Positions 1 to 11,750 of a DNA stretch of 64,000 nucleotides are shown piece by piece (within the stretch, counting starts at the first letter, position 1; each line of letters opens with the position of its first letter). This DNA is from Liopterus haemorrhoidalis (taxonomy: Eukaryota; Arthropoda; Insecta; Coleoptera; Dytiscidae), in NCBI GenBank assembly GCA_963971575.1, contig OZ020617.1, forward strand, positions 23,876,740 through 23,940,739, written 5' to 3'. The translations under genes and the position numbers were made by a program. Under the pieces are notes generated by a model, which did no database searches, was not told the origin of the DNA, and saw only the letters and a list, made by a program, of their open reading frames with translations.

Positions 1-180
1 ACTTAGGCCCCATAAAATCCCCTCAAGGTTTTAAAATTAATAGCGCATCTAGGCCCCAAAACTTTTGACGTCCCTTAGGTTAGTTTTAGTTTAAATCCAA
101 AAATTTTCATTAGTGCTTTAAAGTACCGATTACCAAATAAGGCGAAACATGTTCTTTCCAAACTGACAGCAAAACCTGTT

Positions 181-309
181 GTGCGGATATTTTTGCGGAT
201 GCGAATCGGATGCGGATTTATTATTTACAAAAGCTGCGGATGCGGATCATGGATATGCGGATGCGGATCGGATGCGGATACAGAAAAGCTTATCCGCGTA
301 GGGCTCTAG
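181..309. repeat. GCGGAT-hexamer cluster at a hAT-like terminus
   Basis: The hexamer GCGGAT occurs eight times between about 181 and 280, irregularly spaced, and the block closes with TATCCGCGTAGGGCTCTAG. Read on the minus strand that end is CTAGAGCCCTACGCGGATA, which resembles a hAT-type terminal inverted repeat. I cannot find a matching left end, so it is either truncated or begins before the window. Seen: the hexamers and the end. Inferred: the hAT affiliation. Confidence 0.4.
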
Positions 310-1964
310 TTATCCAGCGCCTATAGTAGCCCGCAGCAATCTTCGTGATCGTATCCTAATATAATGTTGAAGAGACAGCATGAAAGTGCATCTTCTTGCC
401 GTAACCTGACTTTCGTCTTAAAAGTATCTATTGTTGCATTTTCGATTCAGTTTAATTGAGGTTAGTGGTTACAAATTTTTAACTATCATAAATAAGGTAG
501 TCTATTCAGTTAACATTTAGACAAGCATTTCTGTTTGAATATGTGTGAAAGTATATACGCAGTTGTGGATCTTCTATTTATATATTTATTTGTTATTATA
601 GATAAATAGATGTATTTTATTTATTTTTAGTAATTTTTTGTTTGTCTTTTTTCAATTCCACTGTTGCAGTTAAATATATTAAGATTCTTGCCATGATATT
701 TCAAGCGTTCAGAATTATAAACTACGAATTTATTCACTCGGTTTATTACTTTACTCACTTACAATTTATTACTCAGTAAAAAGTAAGTTTACGTCCTACT
801 GTTATGATGTGTACGCTTTTACTATTTACTAAAAATTTCTAAAAAAAAAGTATCATTTTTTGTAGGTTACAATAATAAACATCTAAACTTTTATGTATTT
901 CCGTAAATGATAATTGCGTTTTCTAAAATTTTAACTTGTCTTGATAATAATTTATAAATAGCTTCAGATTTGACATTATTATTATCATTTAAATTTTACA
1001 TAAATAAGACTAAATTTATTTGCACATTTAAAAATAAAATAATAATTTGACGTATTAAATACGTAGTTAATTTAGAACTAAATTTAATATAGTCAGGCTA
1101 GTTTAATTGCAACAAATTGTTACTTAATTTTATGCGAAATTTTAGGTTTTGTAATAAAGGTAGACACGTTTTACTACAAAAGACTGAGTGTTGGTATACT
1201 TTTAAATTTGTTCATGTTTTAATATCCATTCACTTTAGTTGGCAGGTGAAATCTAATTTTATGAAACTGCTATTAGGCACACTTTTTTAGATACCAATAT
1301 TTGGTACAACGTAGTTGTTGAAACATCACCGTAACGAATTTGCCAGATTGTAACAAATATAGTTGTGCAGGTCGTTAACATTATTGCTAATTTATTATTT
1401 ATCTGAATAAATAAAAGTGAAGGCCATATCTACTTTTTGTTTATGTTTTTTCGTCCTTTTAATTTGTTTCTATACGTTTCTTCTACACTAGTGATTGTAA
1501 GACAATATTCACATAAAAATAAATTTTTATTTGTCTGTCTTCACAGTTTTGCTCGAGGTTCACACAAAAAGAGTTGGACATAATTTTACGTAATGTGGTA
1601 CGATGACAGAGAAAAACCGATATTTTAACATGTGCTATATGGCATCTTAAAACTGTTATTCTAAAGGGCATGTTGGGGGTACTTAACTAAAAAACTTGTA
1701 ACATTTAATTTATAATTGATTTTTTTTTAAATCTATAATGTCCCAAGTATATTTGCAATCTGTTTCAATAAGCAAACTGTCTAATTATGTTTACATGGAC
1801 ATGGTCGGATGAACTGCCCAACTTCTAATATAGATATAGGGGACTACGACTACACACTACACAACAACACTTATTTTAAACACTAGCAAATCTATATGGT
1901 ATGACTAAAGGTTTGTATAGAACATACCGTATTACTTTTGAAGATCAGCATAAAACAATTATCC
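310..1964. other. No recognisable feature
   Basis: AT-rich sequence with short stop-riddled frames only. I see no transposase, RT or tRNA-like motif and no obvious inverted repeat. Confidence 0.5.
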
Positions 1965-1972
1965 CGTATAAC

Positions 1973-2007
1973 CAGGGCTGTAGTCGTAAAATCAGCAGAG
2001 GGTATAC

Positions 2008-2071
<64 letters not shown>

Positions 2072-2131
2072 TTCGAGATATTGAAAAGCACAGCAGAAGG
2101 TATACGCCGTATACTCTCCACTACAGCCTTG
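1973..2131. mobile_element. hAT-type MITE with internal (TA)n
   Basis: The ends are CAGGGCTGTAGT on the left and, read inward from the right, CAAGGCTGTAGT. The flanks carry a perfect 8-bp duplication CGTATAAC at 1965-1972 and 2132-2139, the target-site length of hAT transposons. The 159-bp body has no coding capacity and is dominated by an expanded TA run. Terminal repeats and duplication are read directly; superfamily assignment rests on the 8-bp duplication and the CAG-type terminus. Confidence 0.85.
2009..2071. repeat. (TA)n microsatellite
   Basis: About 31 uninterrupted TA units inside the hAT MITE, preceded by GGTATACG. Translation gives Ile-Tyr repeats in three frames, which are artefacts rather than genes. 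Confidence 0.95.
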
Positions 2132-2460
2132 CGTATAACTATAATCACATTGTAAAACTACAAAAGAACTAGGGCTCATGTTTAAAACCACGTTGTAAAC
2201 AGTCAACGGTCAGTGGCGTATACATACGTTTAAGTACTAACTATACATAAGTATACTTGTTTTTGTTAATCCTTTAAGTAAGATGCGTAATGTGAAAAAC
2301 TAATCCCTATGGCTGTGGGTTGACACGCCTAGTTATATCACTTCTATTGTAATTTTATGAGTTCCCTAACTGTTATTACTTTATTGCGAACTAATTTGGT
2401 ACGGACTATATAATTGACTTAACAACAAAAACTAACATGACATAAATTATTTTAAATAAA

Positions 2461-2588
2461 AATCTGTTATGCGCATTTTTTCATTGGATGAACATTTCTA
2501 GTTACGTTTAGTTAGGAAGTTTAGTTTTAGTTTAGAAGAAGTCCCCGACTTCTTAAAACTAAAATCTTGAAATACCTCCTTTATTGTT
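2461..2588 (+). repeat. Dispersed 110-135 bp module, one unit
   Basis: Contains the family signature AAAACTAAAATCTTGAAATA, also present at 56733 onward, and in near form at about 21880. The unit is cut by the hAT element at 2597; its sequence context resumes at 3446. Confidence 0.55.
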
Positions 2589-2596
2589 TACTTACG

Positions 2597-3437
2597 CAGT
2601 GGCGGTTCGTGACATTATTTTCTGATGGGGCAAAAAGCTTTTTTAGGGCAAAAGCTTATCAAAAAGGTTTTTGAATTTCCGTAAAATAACTATTGTTTTT
2701 TTTTTTATTTATTTTATTCGGAACTCGTTACAATGAATTCCGGTCTTGGTGGTCCTAAAGTTTTAAGTGTATCATAGGTCAGTTATTTTTGGAAACCAGT
2801 TCTAAACTTGAAATCACGCTATTTTCATTCTCATTCATTTTTAAAATTTATTTATTTATTTATTTATTATTATTATTTTCTTTTTTCCAAAATTCGCCAC
2901 TTACATAAAACACAATCACATAAACTTAAGAAAATTTAGCGAGTAAATTATTATCAAATATACTAATAAAACAGTATTTTAATAATGTAATTGTTAAAAC
3001 ATCGAACATACATAACCTTTTAATAACACATAACTACAAACAAATGTCAAAATAAAGCACGCCGACTGATAATTAAAACTACGGACAAAATATGTTTTGA
3101 CCCACTTGCAATGGCTGCTACAGGTTATATACTATTGCTCGTCCTTCACCCCCGCTTGTATCCCGCATCAACACTCGTAAAAATATTTGAGACATTCGCT
3201 CTTTGGCCCTGCTTGGCCTATGTCCATTCTAAAAACATTTGTTTTAGGAAGCGAAACGCGGTGCGATGCGTATTTATGTTATAAACATTTCAATGTAACT
3301 AAATATTAATTTAAAATGACTAAAATGAAAATAATCCAAGTTATTATTATTATTTTTTATTAAAGATTTTCTTCTTTTTCAAAAGTAAATAATTGGGAGG
3401 GCTTTGCCCTTCGCCCTCCCTGCACCAGCCGTCACTG
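2597..3437. mobile_element. Non-autonomous hAT element, 841 bp
   Basis: The termini are CAGTGGCGGTTCGTG on the left and CAGTGACGGCTGGTG read inward from the right. A perfect 8-bp duplication TACTTACG lies at 2589-2596 and 3438-3445. A subterminal GGGCAAAAGC on the left pairs loosely with GGGCTTTGCCC on the right. There is no open frame of transposase size, so this is a deletion derivative or MITE. It was inserted into the dispersed module repeat, whose halves lie on either side. Confidence 0.88.
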
Positions 3438-3445
3438 TACTTACG

Positions 3446-3850
3446 TTTTTTATTTTGTAAATATACATTTTTGCTGTAACGTAATTAATAAGTGAGATAT
3501 TTTTCTTTCATATAGCGCTCACAATAGCCCCCCAAATATTCATGTTATTAAAGACGGCATTGAACAGTAATATAAAATACGTTACTTTTTGCTGTTAAGT
3601 AAATAATATAGTGTGATTTGAAGTTTATAGGTAGCACTCTTCACAGCTCCACTTAATATTAAAAAATTAAATGAACAGAAAACAATCGTTGCTTCATTCT
3701 AAACAACATTTTTTATATACATTTTTACTGTTACGTAAATAATATGTGAGAGAAATGTTAAAATAATCATATTAAAAATTGCATTCAACAGAAAATAATT
3801 GTTTCTTCGTTCTAAACAAATGTACTTTAAATAATTTTCTTCTTCAAATG
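3446..3850 (-). repeat. Tandem 110-135 bp modules, about three units
   Basis: Three related units, each with a core like TTTTTGCTGTAACGTAAATAATAAGTGAG (given here as a description: CATTTTTGCTG followed by TAACGTAA and AAGTGAGA), begin near 3469, 3583 and 3719. Each ends in a stretch like CAGAAAATAATCGTT and TTCTAAACAA. The same units appear in this orientation at 14405-14680 and inverted at 56690-57070. No coding content. Confidence 0.6.
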
Positions 3851-3865
3851 AATGATCGTTTACAA

Positions 3866-4260
3866 CAGTGGTTCTCAACGAGAGTTGTATGGCTCCCCAG
3901 AGGGCTACAGTATAAAAAACAATATGGCGGTGGGGCGTCGAAAGTTTTGAGTGGGACAGAAAAATCCCCTGTGTTCGTTTTATTTAAATTAATGAGTTTA
4001 TTGCTCTGCGCAGATAATGAGAAAGTTGATAAAGCAACTAAAACGATAAAACTAAAACTTTTGTTATATTTAATGCAAATGAAGTGCACATTACAAAAAT
4101 GGCTAATTATTTGGCGTTCACTTATTATTTTGAGGAGTTGCATCTCCTCAAAAGTTGCGAGTTGCGAACCCTCGTATCTGCATAAGGCGTGTCACTGTTC
4201 TGCTCAAAGAACGAACATATGTTTATATTAAAGATGCAAAATACTCCATTCATACATCTT
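3866..4260. repeat. Possible hAT left end and flank
   Basis: CAGTGGTTCTCAAC at 3866 is a common hAT terminus. A matching right end and duplication were not found, so the extent is uncertain. Small ORFs in this stretch show no domain I recognise. Confidence 0.3.
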
Positions 4261-4274
4261 TATGTTTGGGCCAT

Positions 4275-4530
4275 GTATAGGGGGGGGGGGGGGGCTCACG
4301 GACTGGAGCCCCACCCCCAAGAGCTCCAAAAAACGTGGTTTTTGCGTTTTTTTTTTTTTTTTGTAAAAATATAAACCTTTTTTCTTTTTTGATCATCACT
4401 TGTATTTTAGAAATCAGGACCTTTTTTTTAAGTGATCACCTGTGTAGTTCGAAGTGAGAACCTTTTTAATAATTTAAAAAATTTCGTCTTCTGAGCCCCC
4501 CTCCCAGAAAAGTTCTTGGGTGCGCGCCTG
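4275..4530. mobile_element. hAT-like MITE carrying minisatellite units
   Basis: Starts near a run of 15 G at 4280-4294 followed by CTCACGGACTGGAGCCCC. It ends with CTGAGCCCCCC and TTCTTGGGTGCGCGCCTG at 4530. Related ends occur at 34375 and 35859. Inside are two or three copies of a unit resembling ATCACTTGTATTTTAGAA then AGGACCTTTTTTT, shared with 13298-13543, 25081-25215 and 62815-62940. No clear duplication is visible, so the borders are approximate. Confidence 0.5.
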
Positions 4531-4545
4531 ATTGCTGCTATGGAT

Positions 4546-5240
4546 CTAACGAGGCATTATTCAGTAATACGGCATCTAAGTGGCTCAATTAATACTCGTC
4601 AGTTAGGGTCAGTCCTTCTCTAGTTAAACCAGTTTTTATTTCATATAAATAATGTTATTTACACATCAATTATCATAATTATCTTATAATTCTTACTACG
4701 CCGATTATTATATACGCACGATAATTAATTAGGTTAAACATTAAAAGGAAAATGTATCTATAAATAAAATATATAGGTGATGCCTACGTAGATTCATTCT
4801 CAGAATATTTATATAGGAAGACCAGTTTTTAGATGCATTCAGTTGCGTACTTTCATCTGGTACTCTTAACATGCTCTAGTGCCACAGTAAACAGCTTCAG
4901 AGAACAGCTACAACGTACTAATACTCGTTTGCGTAGATGTACGATATATACCTACCCACACCCGCGGTGAAGTCATTTATTTTTGAATCAATTATTACTG
5001 GTACTAATTATATTGCGGCGTAAATCAATTATATCATAATAATATAATCAATAAACGGTCCACAATACTTTACATGATGACATGAAAACATTACACGTTT
5101 TCATGCCATCAAGCACATAAATAAACTATGGTATTGATTAACAAGTAAAAATTGCAGTGAAGTATGAACGACATTGATTATTCTCCTCCTCTCGAGAATA
5201 ATATTAATATTATTTATTGGCTCATTAATATTACTGATAG
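4546..5240. other. No recognisable feature
   Basis: AT-rich stretch, no domain or repeat identified. Confidence 0.45.
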
Positions 5241-5440
5241 ATCCAAGTATTTCATGCAGCAAAAGGTGTCGCAAATGGAATATTATTATATTTATTTAAA
5301 TAAGAAATTGCCCGGCTACTCAAAAAACACAATTTAAAGATTGCCTTTAAACCCCCCTCTAAAATATCTAATTTTCTTTTTAACGCTAAAGACCCTATAA
5401 ACCCCTTTTTAAGTATATAGTCTATAAGTTGACTTGTTAG

Positions 5441-5755
5441 TGCAGTTCCCTTTATATTGGTCAAATAGGAAGGAATTTTAGTATTAGATTAAAGGAACAT
5501 AACAGAGCTTTTAATTCTAATCTCGACATTTATTATTCTACTTTTAGTGACCATCTGAAAAACTGTAACCACATTGCTAGCGGTTATTCCGTTAATCCTA
5601 AGTGTTTAAAACCATTACATTTCGTAAACAAGGGCTATAAACTAAATCTTCTTGAATCTTTAGAAATATTTAAACTTCTGAGGCAGGGCGCACCGGTCCT
5701 CAATGAACAACAAGATTTAGTTTATTCGCCTATCTTCCAGGTATTTGTTAATTAG
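5441..5755 (+). pseudogene. Penelope-like element GIY-YIG endonuclease fragment
   Basis: An open frame of about 104 codons without an ATG ends at TAG 5753-5755. It encodes CSSLYIGQIGRNFSIRLKEH followed by a conserved-looking tail with HLKNCNH, KGYKLNLLESLEIF and LNEQQDLVYSP. The Y-IGQ, R, R-x-x-EH and late glutamate pattern is that of the GIY-YIG nuclease at the C-terminus of Penelope-like retroelements, where it nicks target DNA for reverse transcription. A stop codon at 5438-5440 directly precedes the frame, and no reverse transcriptase is visible upstream, so this is a 5'-truncated copy. The GIY half of the motif is degraded to SLY. Family call is from motif recognition only. Confidence 0.7.
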
Positions 5756-5884
5756 GTTTTTCTAAATTGTTAGCATATAAGGGTAGTACATCGACTGTTT
5801 TACATTCATTTATTTTTGAACATAATGCCATTGTATGACGAAACTATAGTCGTGTTATTTTACAATAAAGTGATATTTTGCATA

Positions 5885-6702
5885 TAGTCTGGTGTCTACG
5901 TCGAAAGGTACTGCACTTGATGATAATGGAATGCCATTTGGCACACTTGTTCTATATAAAAATTAAATCATTTTGACCCGCAGCACCTATTTGTGAAGTG
6001 AGGCACATTCAAGTTGGCGGCGAAAATAGCACGCCAATTACGATAACGATAACTAATTTTTATGATAGAGCAAAATAGCTAAATATATATTTGTAGAATT
6101 GACCTTTAGCTACAATTTGCCGCGCCGTATGCGAATTTCCGTCACTTAGTTTACAAGATACCGTCCATAATTCATTCTCAGACACAAAAAAGGGATTTCC
6201 GAAATGGCTGACGAATTTCGTATGATATGGCTCGTTTTCTATTAATTTAATGTCGTAGATTACGAATCTGTTGTCAAAATGGCGAAAATTTTAAATTTTG
6301 ATAGATTTTTTCCCCAAATTTGAGACATGATGATATACCCTATCACTGCAAATCTGTGAATTTGACATTTTGTTTCAATTCTTCCTAAATCTGTAGGGCA
6401 TATCCTTGGCTACAAAAATATAAAATAACGGCCGAAATGTGTAAAATCTCAACTTCGTATTATTTTTGACACTTTTTATATCGCTCTCGACCAAATTGGA
6501 TTTGTACATTACAAAAATTAAATAAAAAAGACATATGACTAGTTATTATTCGGGTTTTGCCCGAAATAAAATAAAAAATCTGACATATCAGGCCGGAACA
6601 AAATGATTTAATTTTTATAAAGAACACGTGTGCCAAACGACATTCCATTATCATCAAGTGCAGTATCAACGTAAAATGTGGTGCGTAGGCACTAGACTAA
6701 TA
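5885..6702. mobile_element. Foldback element with ~100-bp inverted arms
   Basis: The left arm from 5885 (TAGTCTGGTGTCTACG) and the right arm ending near 6702 (inward TAGTCTAGTGCCTACG) are inverted repeats. They share a long block with ACTGCACTTGATGATAATGG and AAAAATTAAATCATTTTG. The 600-bp centre has no coding potential that I recognise. A TA target duplication is possible but not certain. It lies directly behind the Penelope-like fragment. Confidence 0.7.
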
Positions 6703-6709
6703 GCAAATT

Positions 6710-8200
6710 TGTATTTTATTTATCTTGTATATTTATTTATGAGAGGATAAACTTATGGTTCGTGGTTTGATACTTGTGATGTTAAAGCATGGTTCCCTCG
6801 GAGATGGCGTCTAGGTAGAAAGTCGTTATCGCCGTTATCTCGGCGATAAAAAAATCTATCATTTTGGCTTGTTTTTATGATTTTTGGTTTTCTAAAAAGT
6901 TTTAATTTTTTTCCAAGTGTGTAGAAGTTTAGTTTTGCTTCTATAGGTCATTTACTTGAAAATAAAAAATATCTAGAAAGTTATGATGACTTAACAATAA
7001 CTATATACTTCTATTTTTCAGAAATCTATTTTGATTACATATTCTCGTGCATATTCCTGACTTTATGCACGAAACACTAAAGACAACCATTATTTATTAA
7101 CATGAGAAAGTATCGTATGGAATCAAACCATTATCTTATAATTGTTTATAAAATTCAAAGCCCTGTCCTACTTGCTAGTATTGAACTTTGCTCTCTAAAC
7201 GATCGTGGAGAAAATTACTTTCCTGCGTCTATGTTTACTAACAATTAAAGATTAATGTATTTTTCGTTTATTACACTTTTTGTTACTCATTGACGTCATT
7301 CGCGTGTCTATAAATTAACTTAATAGCACTCAGAACCAAAATTTATATTTTTGACACAATTAAAATATTAATGAAAGTGAAAATTGAATTATGAAGGACA
7401 GGTAATAATTATTTATTGATTCTATTTTCTTGAATGTTAATTAAACAAATTCAACTGTTTTGTTATTTTAGTTTACCTTTTTAGGTTTCGTAGTTATAAC
7501 CCTTATAACTAGTGGAGATGTCCGGTTTTTTTAAAAGTGCGTTATTTTTTTTTTTTTTTCGCGAAACATCTGAGATGGGATCACTGGTCATGTGATTTCA
7601 CGTCGTGGGGGGATTACAAAGATGTTTTTCTTCTGCTTTGTTATGTTTTTTTTTTTTATATATATATGGACACATGTCCGTAACGTGCGTCTGTCACTCT
7701 TCGATCGACTGACGTGTTTCACTTCAAAAATATTTTCATGAACCACTTTTCAGTTATTAATACCAACTTAAAACTATGGCTTTATATTATATATTTTTTT
7801 CTGATTTCAATAATATAGCTGATCATAAGGTATATATGCCTAGCATATACCTAGCTTATTTTCAAAGTGAATGGTCAACAATAGGAGGAATTTTTAAAAG
7901 TAGACTTACGTAGTTTTTTGTAAATATTTATAATTTTACAGTGTCATATAAATATATATTAAAAAAAAAAAAACTGGTGTGAAGTGTGAATTTTCATACA
8001 TTTCAGAATTTTTAGTTTTTAGATTTAGACTAAACCTGGGGGTATGGCACAAGATTTTTATAAATATATTTTTGGTAAAATTCGTTATTATATAAATTAA
8101 CGATACAATAAAAATAAATATAAATAACTAGTTTACGTTCCTTAATCGGCGATTTAAGAGCTGTATTTTGATACCACACAATATATTTTTAAAATCGTCG
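6710..8200. other. No recognisable feature
   Basis: AT-rich, with poly-T runs near 7541 and 7649. I see no coding region or element ends. Confidence 0.45.
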
Positions 8201-8202
8201 TA

Positions 8203-8830
8203 AAATTCTATCCCTGCGATATATGGCACTGAGTGCCAGTGCCAAGCCAGATCATCCCGCGTATGACCCTATTCTACAAAAAAGGCATACAGATACTTAT
8301 GACAGGAAACCAAGAGCCAATAGGCCTTTTAGTCTGAGGACTTTGGACATTTTGGGTGATATTGATTTTAATGCCCGAAAAGTCAAGTTTCGTTTTGTGT
8401 GCTGGTATACCATGGACGCTGCCGCGTCCGCTTGTGAATCTCACATTAACTAGGTTTGATAAAGATACTACGTTGCCTATCGAATACCAGCATGAGTTAC
8501 AAAGAACGCTGGTCCTTAGTTTCGAGGATACTGTCATTTTTACTGACGGATCAAAATCCGGAACCAGGGTTGGGTGTGCGTTCGTCGTCTTGAACCCACG
8601 TCAACAGTTTCAGTACCGCGCACTCCATAACGAGTGTGTACACTGCTGAGCTGTAGGCTATTTTCAAGGCCCCCCAACAGATTTATCTGTGTTACAAATT
8701 TGAACCGAATGTGTTCAGTTCGAGGATGTTAAGGAAAGGTTATGCCTGTGCTATGACCTGTCAGTTGCTCATGTACAGGCTGATACTCTTCCTGAGAGAA
8801 TCGAACTTACTGTTTTATTTGTGAAGTGTG
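8203..8830 (+). pseudogene. LINE remnant with RNase H domain
   Basis: Two frames overlap: one from 8223 (PDHPAYDPILQ then a tail with FSLRTLDILGD) and one covering 8356-8649 with WTLPRPLVNLTLTRFDK, PIEYQHELQ and VIFTDGSKSG. The last is the first catalytic segment of an RNase H fold (Asp in TDGS), as found after the reverse transcriptase in R1/I/Jockey-type LINEs. The frame breaks at a stop after NECVHC, where a second RNase H motif would be expected. Function in the intact element is removal of RNA from the cDNA hybrid. No RT is visible upstream. Clade is uncertain. Confidence 0.6.
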
Positions 8831-9022
8831 ATTTTCGATGATAATTGGCTCCTTTACAGTATCTTACCATCACCCTGAGTCTGTTCAATATTTCGAACAG
8901 ACTTTTTATCTTATTTATTTGTGTTTGTCTGTGCAAGATTTCTTTTATTGAGTATGCGTATTTTTTATTGATTTTAATTTATTTATTTTTTGTTTAATTT
9001 ATAGTTTTTAATATATAGTGTA

Positions 9023-9096
9023 GTCATTTAGATGGGCTGCGTTAGGCGCAAATAGCCTTTGTTGCTGTGCGGCAAAAATTTTAACTAACTAATACT
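9023..9096 (+). repeat. LINE 3' tail ending in TAACTAACTAA
   Basis: GGCGCAAATAGCCTTTGTTG then GCTGTGCGGCAAAAATTTT and a terminal (AACT)n run. Related tails lie at 23100-23165 (+), 38255-38330 (-) and 55062-55118 (-). Position downstream of the RNase H remnant suggests it is the 3' end of the same element. Confidence 0.6.
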
Positions 9097-9174
9097 TTTT
9101 TTTTTAATTCGATATTTTTCGAAAAACTAATCTGATAAAAACTTCCTGTTGATCTATTCCGGTGCCCATGAATG

Positions 9175-9452
9175 TACATTATTGAGAATTTTTGCAGATT
9201 TTTAGATCAACCCCTCTGATAAATAGGGTGGGAGACAGATGATTTAGACACGTTTTAGCGAAAAATCCCATTACAAAAATAGTTTTTACAAATATAATAT
9301 TTGTTTATATTTTTCCGCAATATATTTTTGAACTCCCTATATGTGGGTCAATGAGTTGTACAAACTTGCCAAATTTCAACTTTCTTGGTCTAGCCGTTTG
9401 ACCACAATTTTCACTGTGCAGGTAGACAGACAATTTTTTTTTGCTTATATCT
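9175..9452 (-). repeat. Dispersed repeat with GTCTGTCT end, copy 1
   Basis: Reverse complement shares with 18635-19010 the blocks GTACAACTC.TTGACCCACA, ATATAAACAAATAT, CAGAGGG.TTGA and TCTAAAAATCTG in the same order, and both begin with a GTCTGTCT tract. No coding content. Confidence 0.55.
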
Positions 9453-10400
9453 AGTATGTTATGTATTTTATGAAAATAATAAGTCCCATTCAAATACACT
9501 AGTTATGGTGATAAGTTGGCGCTTATTTGCCTGAAATCGTATCTGTCGTAATTTTCGAGATCTCCATACATTCCCAGTTAAATGGGCAAACGGGACACCT
9601 GCAGATCGCTAATTAATTTGTTTTTGTAGATGTTCAGGATATTAATAAAAATTAATTATTTAAATTTAAAAGAATACTTTTCACATTTTTATTTAATTAT
9701 TCTGTTATAATGCAGATCGGAAATCCCGTTCTTGATGAATAAACAGGTAAACATCACCGTCCCAGTCCGGAGGCAGCAACAAAAAACGGTGTCATTGGAC
9801 GAAAACCGGTGAGTTGGCAACCCTAAAAAGAAGTGTTTTATGCAATGGTTAACCATATTTTTAGGTGACGGTAACCTAATACAAAATATGAAAAATTCAA
9901 GGCATCCTACCCTCATTTCTCCGTATCATATACGTATTTATCATACGGAGTTTGCGGCACCCCTTTCATTTATGTATAATTCTGTTAATTTTTACTGTAG
10001 TGTATTGTACCTGTATTCATGTATGTCATATGAACCTACAAACCTCAGGCTTAGGTCATTATATAATTTTAAAATAATAATATTAATAATACATAATGCT
10101 GTTCTCCGTGTGCTCTACTACCATCTTAGACATGCCTTTGGTATTGACCGAATACCGGTATACCGTACGTCCCTTCTGACAGAATCGGTGGTGGAAAATT
10201 CCAAGTGCTGTATTTATTGGAATTACTCCTTCTCCACCTCAAGGTTACTGACAGCCACTAATCTGGATATAACCCTTCTGGTATCGTGACCAAACAGATG
10301 TTTGTGATCGAATTTTCAAGCCCAGCTGAGAAGTATATCACTCTCAAGGAGGAGGAAAGAGGTCAAAGTATATGGATCTCTTGTCCGAGCTTAGAAAGTG
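9453..10400. other. Mostly unannotated; possible hAT terminus at 9808-9825
   Basis: GAGTTGGCAACCCTA near 9811-9825 reads inward as TAGGGTTGCCAACTC, a hAT-like end; its partner was not found. The ORF at 9840-10289 shows no recognised domain. Confidence 0.35.
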
Positions 10401-10403
10401 GTA

Positions 10404-11748
10404 CGAGGGTTGCATCTTATATTTCGGGATTACGCTAAACTAGTGCTGGCAGAACTGACGCTTCTATCGTAAAGTTTGACATTTTTGACGGTATACGTAC
10501 TCAGAACTTTTTGTCGAACGAGCGCTATTTGTGTTGTTTACAGTAACTTGCAAAAAATCATCTCTGCTAAAAATGGAATTAAATCGTGAACATTTTCGAG
10601 CGATTATTTTTTAAACTTTCGATGTGGATCAACCCAACAACAGTGTATCGATGAACTTAATTCATCTATCATTCTTAATTCATACTAATCATTCTTAATT
10701 CATCTAATGAATTTAACTTTTAGCGATGAAGCACCATCAAGGACGATGGTGCTGATGATTTGGAGGGTTTATCGATGGTTTTCCGACTTTAATCGTGGCC
10801 GTAGTTCGCTTAAGGACGAATTTCGTGAAGGTCGTCTAAAATCGGTTGTTGTTCGGAAAACATTGATTCTGCGCGTGAACTGATACTGTAAGATCGTCAT
10901 GTGACTTATCGTTAGATTGAAGTATCCTTGGGCATTAGTGGGACCAGCATACATGCACTATTACATGAAAAATTGGCCGTTAAAAAGATTTGTTCGTGTT
11001 GGAACCCACATAATTTGATAATTGCTCATAAATAGGCTAGTGTCGATTGGTCGAAAGAAATTTTCAAAAAATACGATCGCGGTGCTTCCTAACACGTCTA
11101 TAACATCGTGACGGGTGACGATTCGTGGATCTACGCGTATGAACCTGAAAGTTAACAGCAGTCGACTGTATGGGTCTTTCAAGATAAGCCAAATCCAACA
11201 AAAGTTGCTCGTGCACGAAGCACTTTGAAGCAAATAGTCGCTCGTTTTTTTCAGAAAAACTGGATATGTCGCAACCGTTCCTTTAGAGAAACGTAGAACG
11301 GTCAATTTTGAATGGTACACAACCATTTGTTTGCCAGAAGTCTTCGAAGAAATAAGGAAAACCAACCGCCGAAGACGGATCACAACAATGCTAGCTCTCA
11401 CAAATCGGCTCAAACAAGTGACTTTTTGAGCACTCAAAACGTCGATTTGTTCATCCGTCGTATAGTCCTGATTTGGTACCCAATGACTTCTTTTTATTCC
11501 CGAATATCAAGAATAAATTGCGAGGGCAACGTTTTTGACACCTGAAGGAGCGGTTGATGAGTTCAAATGCATGTTTTGGAGGTGCCTGACTCAGAGTGGA
11601 AATAGTGCTTCGAAAAAAGTTCAAATGCATGCAAAAGTGTATTGATTTTCATGGAGAATATTTTGAAAATACAACAGAAACAAATCCACTTTTGTTGATA
11701 AATAATTGTTTTTGTTCTCAAATCCCGAAATATAAAAGACAACCCTCG
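10404..11748 (+). mobile_element. Full-length decayed mariner, 1.35 kb
   Basis: Inverted ends CGAGGGTTGCATCTTATATT at 10404 and, read inward from 11748, CGAGGGTTGTCTTTTATATT are flanked by TA on both sides (10402-10403 and 11749-11750). About 27 of the terminal 30 positions match. The size is typical of mariner. The coding region (10573 onward) is heavily disrupted. Confidence 0.9.
10573..11690 (+). pseudogene. mariner (DD34D) transposase pseudogene
   Basis: Starts with MELNREHFRAIIF then a stop. Pieces in shifting frames recall a mariner transposase: an N-terminal helix-turn-helix region with QQCIDELN, a segment like DDSWIYAYEPE (first catalytic Asp region), a second block around NNASSHKSAQTS, a YSPDLVPNDFFLFP-type third motif, and a C-terminal KCIDFHGEYFE. 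The protein would excise and insert the element by a DDE/D reaction at TA sites. A 60-80 bp segment with CATTCTTAATTCAT repeats (about 10668-10715) interrupts the N-terminal part. Multiple stops and frameshifts make it inactive. The matching termini support one old insertion. Confidence 0.85.
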
Positions 11749-11750
11749 TA

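Noticed and set aside
181..280. Telomeric or satellite array of GCGGAT
   Set aside because: Only eight irregular units within 100 bp, ending in a hAT-like terminus.
1892..2206. ORFs on both strands with long Ile-Tyr repeats
   Set aside because: They are translations of the (TA)n microsatellite inside a hAT MITE.
9840..10289. 149-codon plus ORF
   Set aside because: No domain, no similarity I recognise and composition like the flanks; likely a chance frame.
10961..11437. 158-codon minus-strand ORF
   Set aside because: It is antisense to the mariner transposase pseudogene.
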